Assembly: GCA_963701435.1 (NCBI GenBank)
Contig: CAVPAL010000005.1
Span: 62,001-126,000, forward strand
Reading direction: 5' to 3'
DNA: 64,000 nucleotides
Origin: JAACFF01 sp963701435
GTDB lineage: Bacteria; Chloroflexota; Anaerolineae; Promineifilales; Promineifilaceae
The position numbers and the translations under genes are program-made. Shown in pieces: positions 53,869 to 62,603 of the stretch (positions within the stretch are counted from its first letter, which is position 1; each line of letters starts with the position of its first letter). The notes under the pieces were generated by a model, which was not told the DNA's origin, did no database searches, and saw nothing but the letters and a program-made list of their open reading frames with translations.

Positions 53869-53906
53869 ATCTTCCTGGAAGCTAGCAGTCCAGCTTCAAG
53901 GAAGAT
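53869..53906. terminator. 15-bp hairpin in the 53.8-54.1 kb spacer
   Basis: ATCTTCCTGGAAGCT pairs with AGCTTCAAGGAAGAT with one mismatch and an 8-nt loop. No T-run of note, so termination is uncertain. Confidence 0.5.
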
Positions 53907-53913
53907 TATTTAG

Positions 53914-54128
53914 AGGAGACTTCATGGACGGCGGCGTACCACCATGCAGGAAAACCAACCTCCCGGAGGTTTTCATTTGAATAATTGCGCCGTAGATGAA
54001 CCTCCCGGAGGTTATTTATATAGGAGACTTCATGAACTGCGGCGCACCACCATGAAGGAAAACCAACCTCCGGGAGGTTTCATTTGAATAATTGCGCCGT
54101 AGATGAACCTCCCGGAGGTTATTTATAT
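53914..54128 (+). repeat. Tandem duplication of a leader with AACCTCCCGGAGGTT hairpins
   Basis: Two ~107-bp units (53914-54021, 54022-54128) each carry AGGAGACTTCATG, then two copies of AACCTCCCGGAGGTT (53957, 53999, 54065 as a variant, 54106). A third AGGAG starts the true ribosome site of the acyl-CoA dehydrogenase. Unit 1 contains an 18-residue ORF behind GGAG (53924-53980); in unit 2 it is cut to 7 codons including the stop. Confidence 0.85.
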
Positions 54129-54139
54129 AGGAGTTTAAC

Positions 54140-55294
54140 ATGCAATCTCAAACAAAACTGCTAAGCTATTTTGGCTCGTTTGAAGAATCACTGCGGCAGG
54201 TTACGCGCCGGTTTGTCGCCAGGGAAATTCTGCCATTTGTCGATGAGTGGGAGACCGCCGGAGAATTTCCACGCGCTTTATACAAACAAGCCAGCGATGT
54301 CGGCATTTTGGGCATTGGTTATCCTGAGGAAGTCGGTGGAACGCCGGCTAATCTGTTTGCGCAAATTGCCGTCTGGGAAGAACTGATGCGCAGCGGATCG
54401 GGCGGCTTGATGGCGGGATTGGGTTCGCTGCACATCGCTCTGCCGCCCATAGTACGCCACGGCACGGCCGAACAGAAGGCGCGTTTTGTCAGGCCGGTGC
54501 TGGCCGGTGAAAAAATCGCGGCGCTGGGCGTCACCGAGCCGGGCGGCGGGTCGGATGTGGCCAATTTACAAACAACGGCCGTTCGCCACGGCGATCATTA
54601 TGTAGTCAACGGCAGTAAAACCTTCATCACCAGCGGCTGCCGCGCCGATCTGCTCACCTGCGCCGTACGCACCGGCGGGCCTGGTGCGCACGGCATCAGC
54701 CTGCTGGTGATTGAAGCCGGCGCGCCCGGCTACAGCGTCTCCAAACCGCTGCAAAAAATGGGCTGGCGCGCGTCCGACACCGCCCAAATCTTTTTCGACA
54801 ACTGCCGCGCGCCCGCTGCCAACCTCATCGGGGCTGAAAACGCCGGCTTTTACGCTATCATGCAAAATTTCCAGTCAGAACGATTGCAGCTTGCCATCAT
54901 GGCCAATATGACCGCCCAGCTTGCGCTGGAAGAATCAATGCGCTATGTGCAAGAACGGGAGGCTTTTGGCCGGCCCATCGGCAAATTTCAGGTTATTCGC
55001 CATAAATTGGTCGATATGGCTGCCCAAACAACCATCAGCCGCGAGTTTACTTACCGGGTTGCGGCGCAAATGGACGCCGGAGTTGATCAAATTACGGAAG
55101 TATCGATGGCCAAAAATTTTGCGTGTGCAGTATGTGATTTTGTGACCGATACGGCCGTTCAAATTTTTGGCGGCTATGGTTACATGCAAGAATACCTGGT
55201 GGAGCGTTTGTACCGCGACAGCCGGATTCTCTCCATTGGCGGCGGCACAACCGAAATAATGAAAGAAATCATCGCCCGCCGCCTTTTTGACTGA
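54140..55294 (+). CDS. Acyl-CoA dehydrogenase
   Basis: The 384-residue FAD enzyme introduces a trans-2 double bond in acyl-CoA. It has the normal length: N-helical domain (LRQVTRRFVAREILPFVDEWE, GILGIGYPEEVGG), middle domain AALGVTEPGGGSDVANLQTTA and GSKTFITSGCRADLL, then a C-terminal domain with REAFGRPIGKFQVIRHKL, QIFGGYGYMQEYLVERLYRD and ILSIGGGTTEIMKEIIARRL. The catalytic base is expected in the YMQEYLVE stretch. TATAGGAG lies 8 nt before the ATG. Leader duplication upstream may affect translation. No ETF or thiolase genes are adjacent. Confidence 0.94.
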   Translation: MQSQTKLLSYFGSFEESLRQVTRRFVAREILPFVDEWETAGEFPRALYKQASDVGILGIGYPEEVGGTPANLFAQIAVWEELMRSGSGGLMAGLGSLHIALPPIVRHGTAEQKARFVRPVLAGEKIAALGVTEPGGGSDVANLQTTAVRHGDHYVVNGSKTFITSGCRADLLTCAVRTGGPGAHGISLLVIEAGAPGYSVSKPLQKMGWRASDTAQIFFDNCRAPAANLIGAENAGFYAIMQNFQSERLQLAIMANMTAQLALEESMRYVQEREAFGRPIGKFQVIRHKLVDMAAQTTISREFTYRVAAQMDAGVDQITEVSMAKNFACAVCDFVTDTAVQIFGGYGYMQEYLVERLYRDSRILSIGGGTTEIMKEIIARRLFD

Positions 55295-55310
55295 AGCAGC
55301 CAGGCAGTTT

Positions 55311-55796
55311 TTAGGGGGCGCGCTGTTCTTCAAGATAAATCATGGCTGCTTCGCCCGACAGGACACGTAAACAATGCAACACGCGCCCTCGTAGCTTGGG
55401 GTTGAGAAACAGCAGCGCTTCTTTCGGCTTTAACAAACGAAATTCACTCAGTTCGTCTGGCGGCAGTTTGATGGCGGTTATTTCCGTTTCCGACAAAATC
55501 CCGCCCTCAAAAATCAAGTGCAGGCTCTCGGTGCGTTTTTGCGTTTCGCCGGAATAATCGACGCACAGCAGCCGCCCCGGCTCAACCGTGAGGTTTAACT
55601 CTTCCAACACCTCCCGAATCACCGTGGCGCGCGGCGACTCGTTGGCTTCGACGCTGCCGCCGGGAATTTCCCACGGCTTTTTGTAGGTGGGATTGACGAT
55701 CAGTAAACGGCCGTTTGTATCAAAAAACAAACAGCCGGCCGAAATCCGTTTTTTTGGCAAGCTGTTATGATACGCCTTTCGATCTATCCACTCCAT
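55311..55796 (-). CDS. NUDIX hydrolase
   Basis: The 161-residue enzyme starts at 55796, inside the end of the preceding gene (13-bp overlap, translational coupling). It contains the Nudix box: GGSVEANESPRATVIREVLE then EL, with the metal-binding REVLEEL. Before it are KRISAGCLFFDTNGRLLIV and KKPWEIPGG. Such enzymes hydrolyse nucleoside-diphosphate-X substrates; the target is unknown. A longer open frame to 55946 overlaps its neighbour and is not needed. Confidence 0.88.
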   Translation of the reverse strand: MEWIDRKAYHNSLPKKRISAGCLFFDTNGRLLIVNPTYKKPWEIPGGSVEANESPRATVIREVLEELNLTVEPGRLLCVDYSGETQKRTESLHLIFEGGILSETEITAIKLPPDELSEFRLLKPKEALLFLNPKLRGRVLHCLRVLSGEAAMIYLEEQRAP

Positions 55797-56740
55797 TGCA
55801 TACGCTCCCAGCGAAAACGATCGCGAATCTGGCGGATGTGGGCCGGCGTTGTGCGGCAGCAGCCGCCCAGCAAAGCCGCCCCCTGTTTGCGCCACTCGCG
55901 GCAAAATGTGCCAAATTCGGCCGGGATCGCCTCGCCAACCCAACATTTTTGCGCTGGGTTATAGTGTTCACCGGAATTGGGATAAACAATAATTGGTTTG
56001 TCGGTGACGCTTTGAACCGCGTCAATTAGCTGCGGGATGAAGCGCGGCGGCGTGCAGTTAATGCCAACGGCGGCAGCCTGGGGGAAATCGTTCAGAAACG
56101 CGGCGCACTCAGCAATGGGCGTGCCGTCGCTGATGCGCTGCCCGTCGCGGCAGGCAAAGCTAAACCAGGCAAAACGGTCAGGGGTTTCTGCCAACAGCCG
56201 CGCCAGCGCGCGCGCTTCTGCAAAGGAAGGAATCGTTTCACAGGCAAACAGATCGGCGCCGGCTGCGTCCAACACAAGCCAGCGCCGGTGGTGAAATTGT
56301 AACAAACCCGCTTCGTCGAGATCATAATCGCCTGTGTATTCGGAACCATCCGCTTTGTAGGCGGCGTAGGGACCAATCGAGGCGGCGACCAACGGCCGTA
56401 TCCGTTTTTCTTGATCCGGCTGCAACGCCCAATAGGCGTCTCGCGCTTCAACAGCTAGCTGCACCGACAGGCGCAGCAAATCGATCGCTTCAGATTCGCG
56501 CAGTCCACGGCGCATAAAAGCGGGAATGGTCGCCTGGTAGCTGGCGCTGGTGATGCAGTCCGCCCCGGCCCACAAATAATCGGCGTGTACCTGCCGGATT
56601 AGATCGGGGTTTTCCAGCAGCAAACGCGCCGACCAAAGTTCATCATTCAGGTCACAGCCGCGCGCTTCAAGCTGGGTCGCCAGACCGCCGTCAAGCACCA
56701 ATACGCCGTAACGATCAAGAAAAGGTTGAATCGGATTCAT
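55784..56740 (-). CDS. mmuM: Homocysteine S-methyltransferase
   Basis: The 318-residue Zn enzyme makes methionine from homocysteine using S-methylmethionine or SAM. Evidence is DRYGVLVLDGGLATQLEARG at the start, the Zn Cys in GINCTPPRFI and the Cys pair in LGGCCRTTPAHIRQI. Barrel segments ADCITSASYQATIPAF and AVGINC match MmuM/YbgG rather than cobalamin-dependent MetH. It lies 14 bp after the GNAT gene and overlaps the NUDIX gene, forming a three-gene operon. It is a second link to methionine in this window, besides the SAM riboswitch. Confidence 0.9.
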   Translation of the reverse strand: MNPIQPFLDRYGVLVLDGGLATQLEARGCDLNDELWSARLLLENPDLIRQVHADYLWAGADCITSASYQATIPAFMRRGLRESEAIDLLRLSVQLAVEARDAYWALQPDQEKRIRPLVAASIGPYAAYKADGSEYTGDYDLDEAGLLQFHHRRWLVLDAAGADLFACETIPSFAEARALARLLAETPDRFAWFSFACRDGQRISDGTPIAECAAFLNDFPQAAAVGINCTPPRFIPQLIDAVQSVTDKPIIVYPNSGEHYNPAQKCWVGEAIPAEFGTFCREWRKQGAALLGGCCRTTPAHIRQIRDRFRWERMQWSG

Positions 56741-56754
56741 GTTTTATTAAAACC

Positions 56755-58080
56755 TTAACCGACGCCGACAACGTGAGACGGCCGTTGCGGAAACAAGATT
56801 TCCAGCAAAATTTCCGCTTCGGGATTATCGGCATAACAATCGGCAAAAGCGGCGTCCAAAGCGGCAAAACTGCGGTAGCCAAACAACAGCTGCAAAAATG
56901 TATAGTCAGGAAACAGCGCATCCCCATCCTGCACGTCTTCAGGCTGGTACGATCCAACTTCTATCAGCTTGCCCGCTTCAAAAACCAGGGTTATATGCTG
57001 TGTATAAAAGTTGAGGCGCAAAACGCCGCTGTGTCCGGCCAGCACGCTGCCCGCCAGGTGCGCTTCCAGCGCAGGCGCAATGTGGCGTAAAAATGCGGGT
57101 AAATCCGGCACGCGCATGTACCAGGCGTATGGTTTGCGCTGTCTTTCGAGCTGCGATCCGAGCGCCTGATAGACGGGGTGATCCCTTTCCAATGCAAAAA
57201 AGAGGTGGGTAATTGCTTTTTCACGCTTGTGGTTCAAGGCGTCGGCGCGTCGTTTGAGTTCACGCGTTAGGAAAAGACAGACCGCACGCCATGAGTGACC
57301 TGGCCGCACGCCTAACTCGCGAATGTAAAGAGCAGCGCCCAATTGACAGTATTCGACATAGCCGACGGCCGTTCCATCTGCATCTTCAATCAGGTAAGCG
57401 TGTAGGGCATGGACGCTTTCCCGATTGGCTGTGGTCATGCCAAAATGCCAGATAGCTGTGTCGCGCACGGTGGAAATTAGACCATTGGCGTTATGCGCCG
57501 GAAACAGCTCCATAAGCAAAGGGATGTCAACGGCCGTTGCCGGTCGCAAGCTGTAAATTTCCTTTTCAAGCGGTTTGTCATTACCTTCACGCGCCCAAAA
57601 ATATTCACGCCCGCCGCCCAAATCCAGCGCCATTTCATAGCCAAACTGGCGATAATACCAGGGAATGCCCGTAATCGCCTGAACCAGTTCGCCGCGCGCC
57701 GCGCTCAAAGCGTGTAAAGCCTCCATTTGGGCGCGCACCAAACCACGACGGCGATAATCCGGGTCAGTTCCGATCAGTTCAGGTCTTCCAACGCCAAAGG
57801 GAATGCCGCCATAGGTCCATGTTTGAGAGATTAAACAGGCGCTGGACACAGGTTTACCTTGATTATGCCTATCGACAACCAGCGTGAAATCGGTCGCTTT
57901 GGTTGTGGGGTGCCGCCCCTGCATTAAATCCCGTGTCCATGCGCCCAGCCAATTTTCCGGCTGTTTGGGATTGTCAGTGTGAAGACGAATATTAAAGGTA
58001 GCCAGCGCGTCCATATCGGCCGTTGTCGCCCAGCGCAAAACCAGCCCATTCCTTAATTCACTTGGTAGGTGCGGCATCAT
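56755..58080 (-). CDS. GNAT N-acetyltransferase, two-domain Eis-like
   Basis: The ATG at 58080 (MMPHLPSELRNGL) is preferred; the frame is open to 58116. There are about 441 residues. The first GNAT half has RPELIGTDPDYRRRGLVRAQMEAL, a clear acetyl-CoA binding motif, and ITGIPWYYRQFGYEMALDLGG. A second region has AVGYVEYCQLGAALYIRELGV, and the C-terminal part resembles a sterol-carrier-like domain (GVLRLNFYTQHITLVFEAGKL). This order resembles the Eis family. Substrate unknown. It is the first gene of the operon with mmuM and the NUDIX gene. Confidence 0.85.
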   Translation of the reverse strand: MMPHLPSELRNGLVLRWATTADMDALATFNIRLHTDNPKQPENWLGAWTRDLMQGRHPTTKATDFTLVVDRHNQGKPVSSACLISQTWTYGGIPFGVGRPELIGTDPDYRRRGLVRAQMEALHALSAARGELVQAITGIPWYYRQFGYEMALDLGGGREYFWAREGNDKPLEKEIYSLRPATAVDIPLLMELFPAHNANGLISTVRDTAIWHFGMTTANRESVHALHAYLIEDADGTAVGYVEYCQLGAALYIRELGVRPGHSWRAVCLFLTRELKRRADALNHKREKAITHLFFALERDHPVYQALGSQLERQRKPYAWYMRVPDLPAFLRHIAPALEAHLAGSVLAGHSGVLRLNFYTQHITLVFEAGKLIEVGSYQPEDVQDGDALFPDYTFLQLLFGYRSFAALDAAFADCYADNPEAEILLEILFPQRPSHVVGVG

Positions 58081-58347
58081 TCCACTTTCAGTCTCCTGGT
58101 TTTTTGTCAAAAACAACCAGAGTCCAATAAGTTAATTAGTTGATCTCAGGTTACACCCATTTTAGGGCAATTTCACAAAATCACCTACCAGCCGTTTCCT
58201 CGTTTCCCAACCTGACCTTAAAATTTTCACTTTATGATAAGATATGCATTGGAAATCACCCTGGCTGCTTGACTTCCGCCCAGTTATGTGCAAAATTCCT
58301 TGTAGTGATTTTCGTATGATGGAGTACAATTAAAAAGGAAAAATAAT

Positions 58348-58524
58348 ATGTTAGCGTTTATCACATCCTACTGGTTCATTACATTGCCAACGCTCTTAAC
58401 AGGCGCCTATCTTGTTAAGATATGGAAAAATGTGCATGATGAAAAAGAGAAAAACGCCAGGAAGGAACGTGTACCCGTAAGGAGCCAACGCTCACAACAT
58501 CATGGGCAGCCTCCTCACCATTAA
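58348..58524 (+). CDS. Small membrane protein (58 residues)
   Basis: This short ORF has AAAGGAA upstream. It encodes one helix (ITSYWFITLPTLLTGAYLV), then a charged segment (KIWKNVHDEKEKNARKERV) and a His/Gln-rich end. It lies 24 bp before the zinc peptidase gene in the same direction, which supports it as a real co-transcribed gene. Function unknown. Confidence 0.6.
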   Translation: MLAFITSYWFITLPTLLTGAYLVKIWKNVHDEKEKNARKERVPVRSQRSQHHGQPPHH

Positions 58525-58548
58525 TCGCCAACGTTAAGGAAACCAAAT

Positions 58549-59253
58549 ATGTTCTTTCTTGATCCTATGTGGCTGCTTATAGCTTTGCCTGGGCTGCTGC
58601 TGGGTTTATGGGCGCGCTCGCGCGTGAACGGCGCATTTAAAAAATATTCAAAGGTCCCTACGGCTCGCAATCTAACCGGAGCGCAGGTTGCGCGGGCATT
58701 ACTTGATGATCAAGGTCTGTACGACGTCCACATTGAAAAAATAAGCGGCAATCTAAGCGATCATTATGATCCGCGCAGCAAAACGCTGCGCCTGAGTGAC
58801 AATGTTTATGGCGCTAACAGCATTGCCGCTGCTGGCGTCTCCGCACATGAAATGGGGCACGCCTTACAGGATTCGGCCGGCTACGCTCCTTTGCGTTTAC
58901 GCAGTGCGCTTGTTCCGGCCACACAGTTTACCAGCCGGTTAGCCCCGATGATATTCATGGGCGGTTTTTTGCTGATGGTCTTTCTGGGCAGCAGCATTGG
59001 TTACTATGTCGCCTGGGCTGGCGTGGCGCTCTTTGCCGTGGCCGTAGTTTTTACCCTGGTTACTCTGCCGGTTGAATTTAACGCCAGCAATCGCGCCAAA
59101 AAACTGTTGGCAAGCAGCGGAATTTTGTTTGGCGATGAGATCGAAGGGGTTGACAAGGTCCTGGATGCGGCGGCATGGACTTATGTGGCAGCGGCCGTTT
59201 CTGCCATCGGTCAACTGCTCTATTACATAATGATCTTGAACCGTCGCCGGTAG
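58549..59253 (+). CDS. Zinc metallopeptidase, YugP-like
   Basis: The 234-residue membrane protein has an N-terminal helix (MFFLDPMWLLIALPGLLLG). The soluble part contains SDNVYGANSIAAAGVSAHEMGHALQ-type sequence with the zinc motif HEMGH. Three further helices and VEFNASNRAKKLLASSGI follow. It matches the zinc-dependent YugP / DUF zinc_peptidase family; substrates are unknown. It starts behind AAGGAAAC. A terminator follows at 59277. Confidence 0.92.
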   Translation: MFFLDPMWLLIALPGLLLGLWARSRVNGAFKKYSKVPTARNLTGAQVARALLDDQGLYDVHIEKISGNLSDHYDPRSKTLRLSDNVYGANSIAAAGVSAHEMGHALQDSAGYAPLRLRSALVPATQFTSRLAPMIFMGGFLLMVFLGSSIGYYVAWAGVALFAVAVVFTLVTLPVEFNASNRAKKLLASSGILFGDEIEGVDKVLDAAAWTYVAAAVSAIGQLLYYIMILNRRR

Positions 59254-59276
59254 CAATAAAATTAAAACAAAACCAA

Positions 59277-59313
59277 AGTCCTGTTTGAAAAAGTTTTCAG
59301 ACAGGGCTTTTTT
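59277..59313. terminator. Terminator between convergent genes
   Basis: AGTCCTGTTTGAAAA pairs with TTTTCAGACAGGGCT (two G-U pairs) and is followed by six T on the plus strand. Confidence 0.85.
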
Positions 59314-59345
59314 GATCCGGTTGCGACAGTTCCTTAACCGCCATA

Positions 59346-61688
59346 TCATTGCAAAGGCCAAAACATGGGCAACAATAACATCACAACAACGAAGGCGACC
59401 AAAGTCAAGGGCAGTCCTAATTTGACATAATCTACAAAACGATAGCCGCCTGGTCCCATGACTAATACATTGGCCGGGTGTCCCACGGGACTAAGAAAGC
59501 TGATTGAAGCGGCAATGGCTACCGCCATCATGAACGTGTAGGGGGAAACACCAAGATCCGCAGCCGTACTCAACGCAATCGGCGCCATCAAAACCACTAC
59601 CACCGCATTAGGCATGATTTGTGAAGCCAGGTTGGTCAACAAAAACAGACCGGCCAACACAGCCAAAATGCCCCAGGGACCAACGGCCGTTACCATACTC
59701 TGCGCCAAAAAAGCGGCCGTGCCACTGGTTTGCATAGCGATACCCAGGGGCAACATGCCGGCAATTAGAAATACCGCGCGCCATTCAATTTGGCGGTAGG
59801 CCTCGTCCATGCTCAGGCAGCGCGTGATGACCATTAAAGCGGCGCCCAATACCGCCGCAATCGCGATCGGCAGCCAGTTAAAAATGACCGGTACCAATAC
59901 CAATCCCATTATTAACAGGGCGATGGGGGCTTTGCGGGTTTGCAACGCTGGTTGATCGGCGGCATCAAGCAATATAAAATCCGGCTCAGCAGCCAGCACC
60001 GGTCGTGCGGCGCGCGGTCCGTAGAGCAGCAAGCCATCACCCAGGCGTAAGGGCATATCGGCCAGATTATGGCGGTACGGCCGTCCCGCGCGCCAGATTG
60101 CAATCACCGTCAAACCAAATTTTTCACGAAAATGAATCTCACGCAGCGTTTTGCCAAAAACGGCCGTATAAGGCGAGAGCGTCGCCTGCACCAAGCCTAC
60201 CTGCTCAGATTGCAGGGCATCCATGTCAGGAGGATTTTGGTCCAACTCCAACGTTGCCAGGCGCGACACCGCAGCCAAATCGTCAGGAGTCCCTTGCACC
60301 AGAAGGATGTCGTCAACCCCCAATTTATCGTCACTAGCCGACAAAGGCTCAAGCCGTTCGTTATTTATGCGCCCTAAAACCGTCAAGCCCATCACATCAC
60401 TCAGATGGCTTTGGGACAGAGTGCGGCCAACCAAATCAGAGTCGCGAGGAATACGTAGTACAAGTAGATTCTCTTGCATCTGGAAAAATTCGGCCGTTTC
60501 AGCAGCAGTTTGGGTAAAGTCAGGCTGCGCAGCAAGGTTGGCCACTTGTATAGGGGCAGCCATCATCACAAGTTCATCCTCAGCCCGCAAAACCAGCTGC
60601 GCCAGATCACGGCTGCGTAAAACGTCCCCACGCCGCACGGCCAGCACATTAACACCATGCCGCTGTCTAAATTGGGCCTCAGCCAATGTTTGTCCGATCA
60701 GGCTGGAGCCGGGCATGAGCACAAGAACGGCCGTTTCTATGCCCGCAATCGAGCCGGTTGCCTGGTCTACGGCCGGGGAAATTTCCAACTGCAAACGCCG
60801 CAAAGCGATCACTTGTTCGCTGCGTCCCACCAGAAGCAAACGATCACCGCCATATAATACCGTTGAAGCTTGAGGCGCCAGGCGCGTTTGTCCTTGATGG
60901 GTGACGCCGATGACAGTTAATCCCAAGACATCACCCAACCGGCTTTCAGCCAGGCTGCCGCCCGCCAGGGGTGAATCAGCCGGGATGCGCACCGTAAACA
61001 AGCGTTCTTGCAGGTTATAGAGATCATTGGTGGGGGTTACGGCCGTTTCGCCGAAAGCGGTCGCCGCAATCACATCCCGTTTAGGCAGCAAAAAACGGCC
61101 GGTCAAGGCCACAAACAGAACACCAACTAACATTAACGGCACGCCCACCGGCACAAAATCAAACATACCAAATGGCGTCAAACCGGCTTCGCGCAAAGCG
61201 TCGCTGGCCAGGATATTGGGCGGTGTACCGATGAGCGTCATCAAGCCGCCTAACAAACAGGCAAAAGCCAGGGGCATGAGCAAGGAAGAAGGGGTGCGTC
61301 CTGTACGCCGCGCGATGGAGACAACGACCGGCAGCATCAGCGCCGCCACGCCGACATTGTTCATGAATGCTGACAATAAGGCGGCCGTCAGCATGATGAT
61401 GATCAGCAGTCGCGTTTCACCGCTGCCGGCCACACGCAGCACACGGTCACCGATGGCGTTGGCCACGCCCGTCGCCGCCAATCCTCCACTGATAATAAAC
61501 ATCGCCCACACAGTAATCACAGCCGGATTACTAAAGCCGGACAGCGCTTCGGCAGGCGTCACCAATCCGCTAACCGCCAGCGCAATCAGCACCAACAGCG
61601 CGACCAAATCCGCCCGCAGCCATTCGGTGATGAAGAGTACGGCCGCACCCAACAAAATTAGTAACGTGAGAACAATGTCCGCGTTCAT
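59346..61688 (-). CDS. SLC13-type anion permease with four RCK_C-like domains
   Basis: The 780-residue carrier has N-terminal helices including GFSNPAVITVWAMFIISGGL and LLSAFMNNVGVAALMLPVV. The central cytoplasmic region (~205-570) holds four TrkA-C-like units (TVRIPADSPLAGGSLAESRL, LVLMPGSSLIGQTLAEAQFR, VLRIPRDSDLVGRTLSQSHL, ATLSPYTAVFGKTLREIHFR). The C-terminal helices include NLASQIMPNAVVVVLMAPIA and SFLSPVGHPANVLVMGPGGY. This is the citrate/sulfate/dicarboxylate permease family; two RCK_C units are more usual, so four is notable. Likely gated by a cytosolic ligand. Substrate unknown. Confidence 0.9.
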   Translation of the reverse strand: MNADIVLTLLILLGAAVLFITEWLRADLVALLVLIALAVSGLVTPAEALSGFSNPAVITVWAMFIISGGLAATGVANAIGDRVLRVAGSGETRLLIIIMLTAALLSAFMNNVGVAALMLPVVVSIARRTGRTPSSLLMPLAFACLLGGLMTLIGTPPNILASDALREAGLTPFGMFDFVPVGVPLMLVGVLFVALTGRFLLPKRDVIAATAFGETAVTPTNDLYNLQERLFTVRIPADSPLAGGSLAESRLGDVLGLTVIGVTHQGQTRLAPQASTVLYGGDRLLLVGRSEQVIALRRLQLEISPAVDQATGSIAGIETAVLVLMPGSSLIGQTLAEAQFRQRHGVNVLAVRRGDVLRSRDLAQLVLRAEDELVMMAAPIQVANLAAQPDFTQTAAETAEFFQMQENLLVLRIPRDSDLVGRTLSQSHLSDVMGLTVLGRINNERLEPLSASDDKLGVDDILLVQGTPDDLAAVSRLATLELDQNPPDMDALQSEQVGLVQATLSPYTAVFGKTLREIHFREKFGLTVIAIWRAGRPYRHNLADMPLRLGDGLLLYGPRAARPVLAAEPDFILLDAADQPALQTRKAPIALLIMGLVLVPVIFNWLPIAIAAVLGAALMVITRCLSMDEAYRQIEWRAVFLIAGMLPLGIAMQTSGTAAFLAQSMVTAVGPWGILAVLAGLFLLTNLASQIMPNAVVVVLMAPIALSTAADLGVSPYTFMMAVAIAASISFLSPVGHPANVLVMGPGGYRFVDYVKLGLPLTLVAFVVVMLLLPMFWPLQ

Positions 61689-61709
61689 TAAGATGAAGTG
61701 GTGCGAGTG

Positions 61710-62048
61710 TTAGTTGGCGACAATCTCATTCAGGCCCTCAATCAAGAGGTCAAGCTCTTCGGTCAAGGCGCGACCAATCTTCTTCCCTAAACGGTGTACC
61801 GACAGAGTACGGATTTGGTTAATCTTTACCCAAGATCGCTTGGGAAGCCCCTCGCTTTTCAACTCCAAGGTAAGCGGAAAACCAGCCCGTTGTGGCTGGC
61901 TGGTGATTGCCAAGGCAATCACTGTGCCTGAGCGCTCATTGAAAACCTCATGACTGATAATAACTACGGGGCGATGGCCCGCCTGTTCATTGCCGCGGAC
62001 TGGATAGAGGTCAGCCCAAATTATATCTCCTCTCAGTATTCGGGCCAT
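61710..62048 (-). CDS. mazF: MazF/PemK-type toxin
   Basis: The 112-residue predicted mRNA interferase has the usual length. It has ILRGDIIWADLYPVRGNEQAGHRPVVIISHE, whose GDIIWADL and GHRPVVIIS blocks mark MazF-fold toxins, and later VIALAITSQ and KINQIRTLSVHRLG. Its start overlaps the antitoxin gene by 16 bp. The pair forms a type II toxin-antitoxin operon, and the antitoxin should repress its own promoter. Confidence 0.92.
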   Translation of the reverse strand: MARILRGDIIWADLYPVRGNEQAGHRPVVIISHEVFNERSGTVIALAITSQPQRAGFPLTLELKSEGLPKRSWVKINQIRTLSVHRLGKKIGRALTEELDLLIEGLNEIVAN

Positions 62049-62275
62049 TCACTAAAGTCCTCAGCCAAACCTTCTTCGGCCAATTCTTGTTCGAATACAG
62101 GATCAAGTTTGGCACATTCACGAGCCAACCGACTTCGATCCAAACGATTGAGTTTTTCCTCGACAGCTTCCTGAATGACTCGACTACGGCTAGGAAAGCG
62201 TCGTTCAATAACAAGACGATCTAACCTGACAAGCAATTCTTCATCCAAGGTAATAGCAATTTTAGAAGTAGCCAT
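62033..62275 (-). CDS. Ribbon-helix-helix antitoxin
   Basis: The ATG at 62275 has GGAGG 6 nt upstream and gives 80 residues (a GTG at 62287 is open too). The N-terminus MATSKIAITLDEELLVRLDRL and RFPSRSRVIQEAVEEKL are a ribbon-helix-helix DNA-binding domain. The acidic tail (ELAEEGLAEDFSEWPEY) would wrap the MazF toxin. This is a MazE/CopG-type antitoxin, first gene of the pair. A TATGATA near the start site upstream (62291) could be part of the promoter or operator. Confidence 0.88.
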   Translation of the reverse strand: MATSKIAITLDEELLVRLDRLVIERRFPSRSRVIQEAVEEKLNRLDRSRLARECAKLDPVFEQELAEEGLAEDFSEWPEY

Positions 62276-62402
62276 CTCAACCTCCACCGGTATGATAATA
62301 CATCATACCACATCGACCATGTAATGCCCAAAAGCAATATCAGTCCTTCATTTGAGGCATTTCAATATTCATTGCCACTGCTCGTCAAGAAAAGCTTGGA
62401 TT

Positions 62403-62573
62403 TCAGATAGGTTCAGTTTGATATAAAGTATGAAATCTGGAAAATGCCAAACGATAAAGCTCAGCTGCGGCCGCTATGACCCGCGGTGCCCACTGCTGGA
62501 ACAAAGCTGGCACATGGAGGTCTTCGTATGCTTTTGCAGCAGCAATCTCTTTTTCTGATGCCCTGAAATTCAT
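62403..62573 (-). pseudogene. N-terminal remnant of a UbiE-like methyltransferase
   Basis: The start at 62573 has AAAGGAG upstream. The first ~38 residues (MNFRASEKEIAAAKAYEDLH, VPALFQQWAPRVIAAA) match the N-terminus of SAM-dependent methyltransferases, where a DVACGTG motif should follow. Here it ends within 56 residues without any SAM motif. It is therefore a truncated relic, beside the toxin-antitoxin genes. Confidence 0.6.
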
Positions 62574-62603
62574 ATTACTCGCTCCTTTGCCGTCTAACAA
62601 TTA

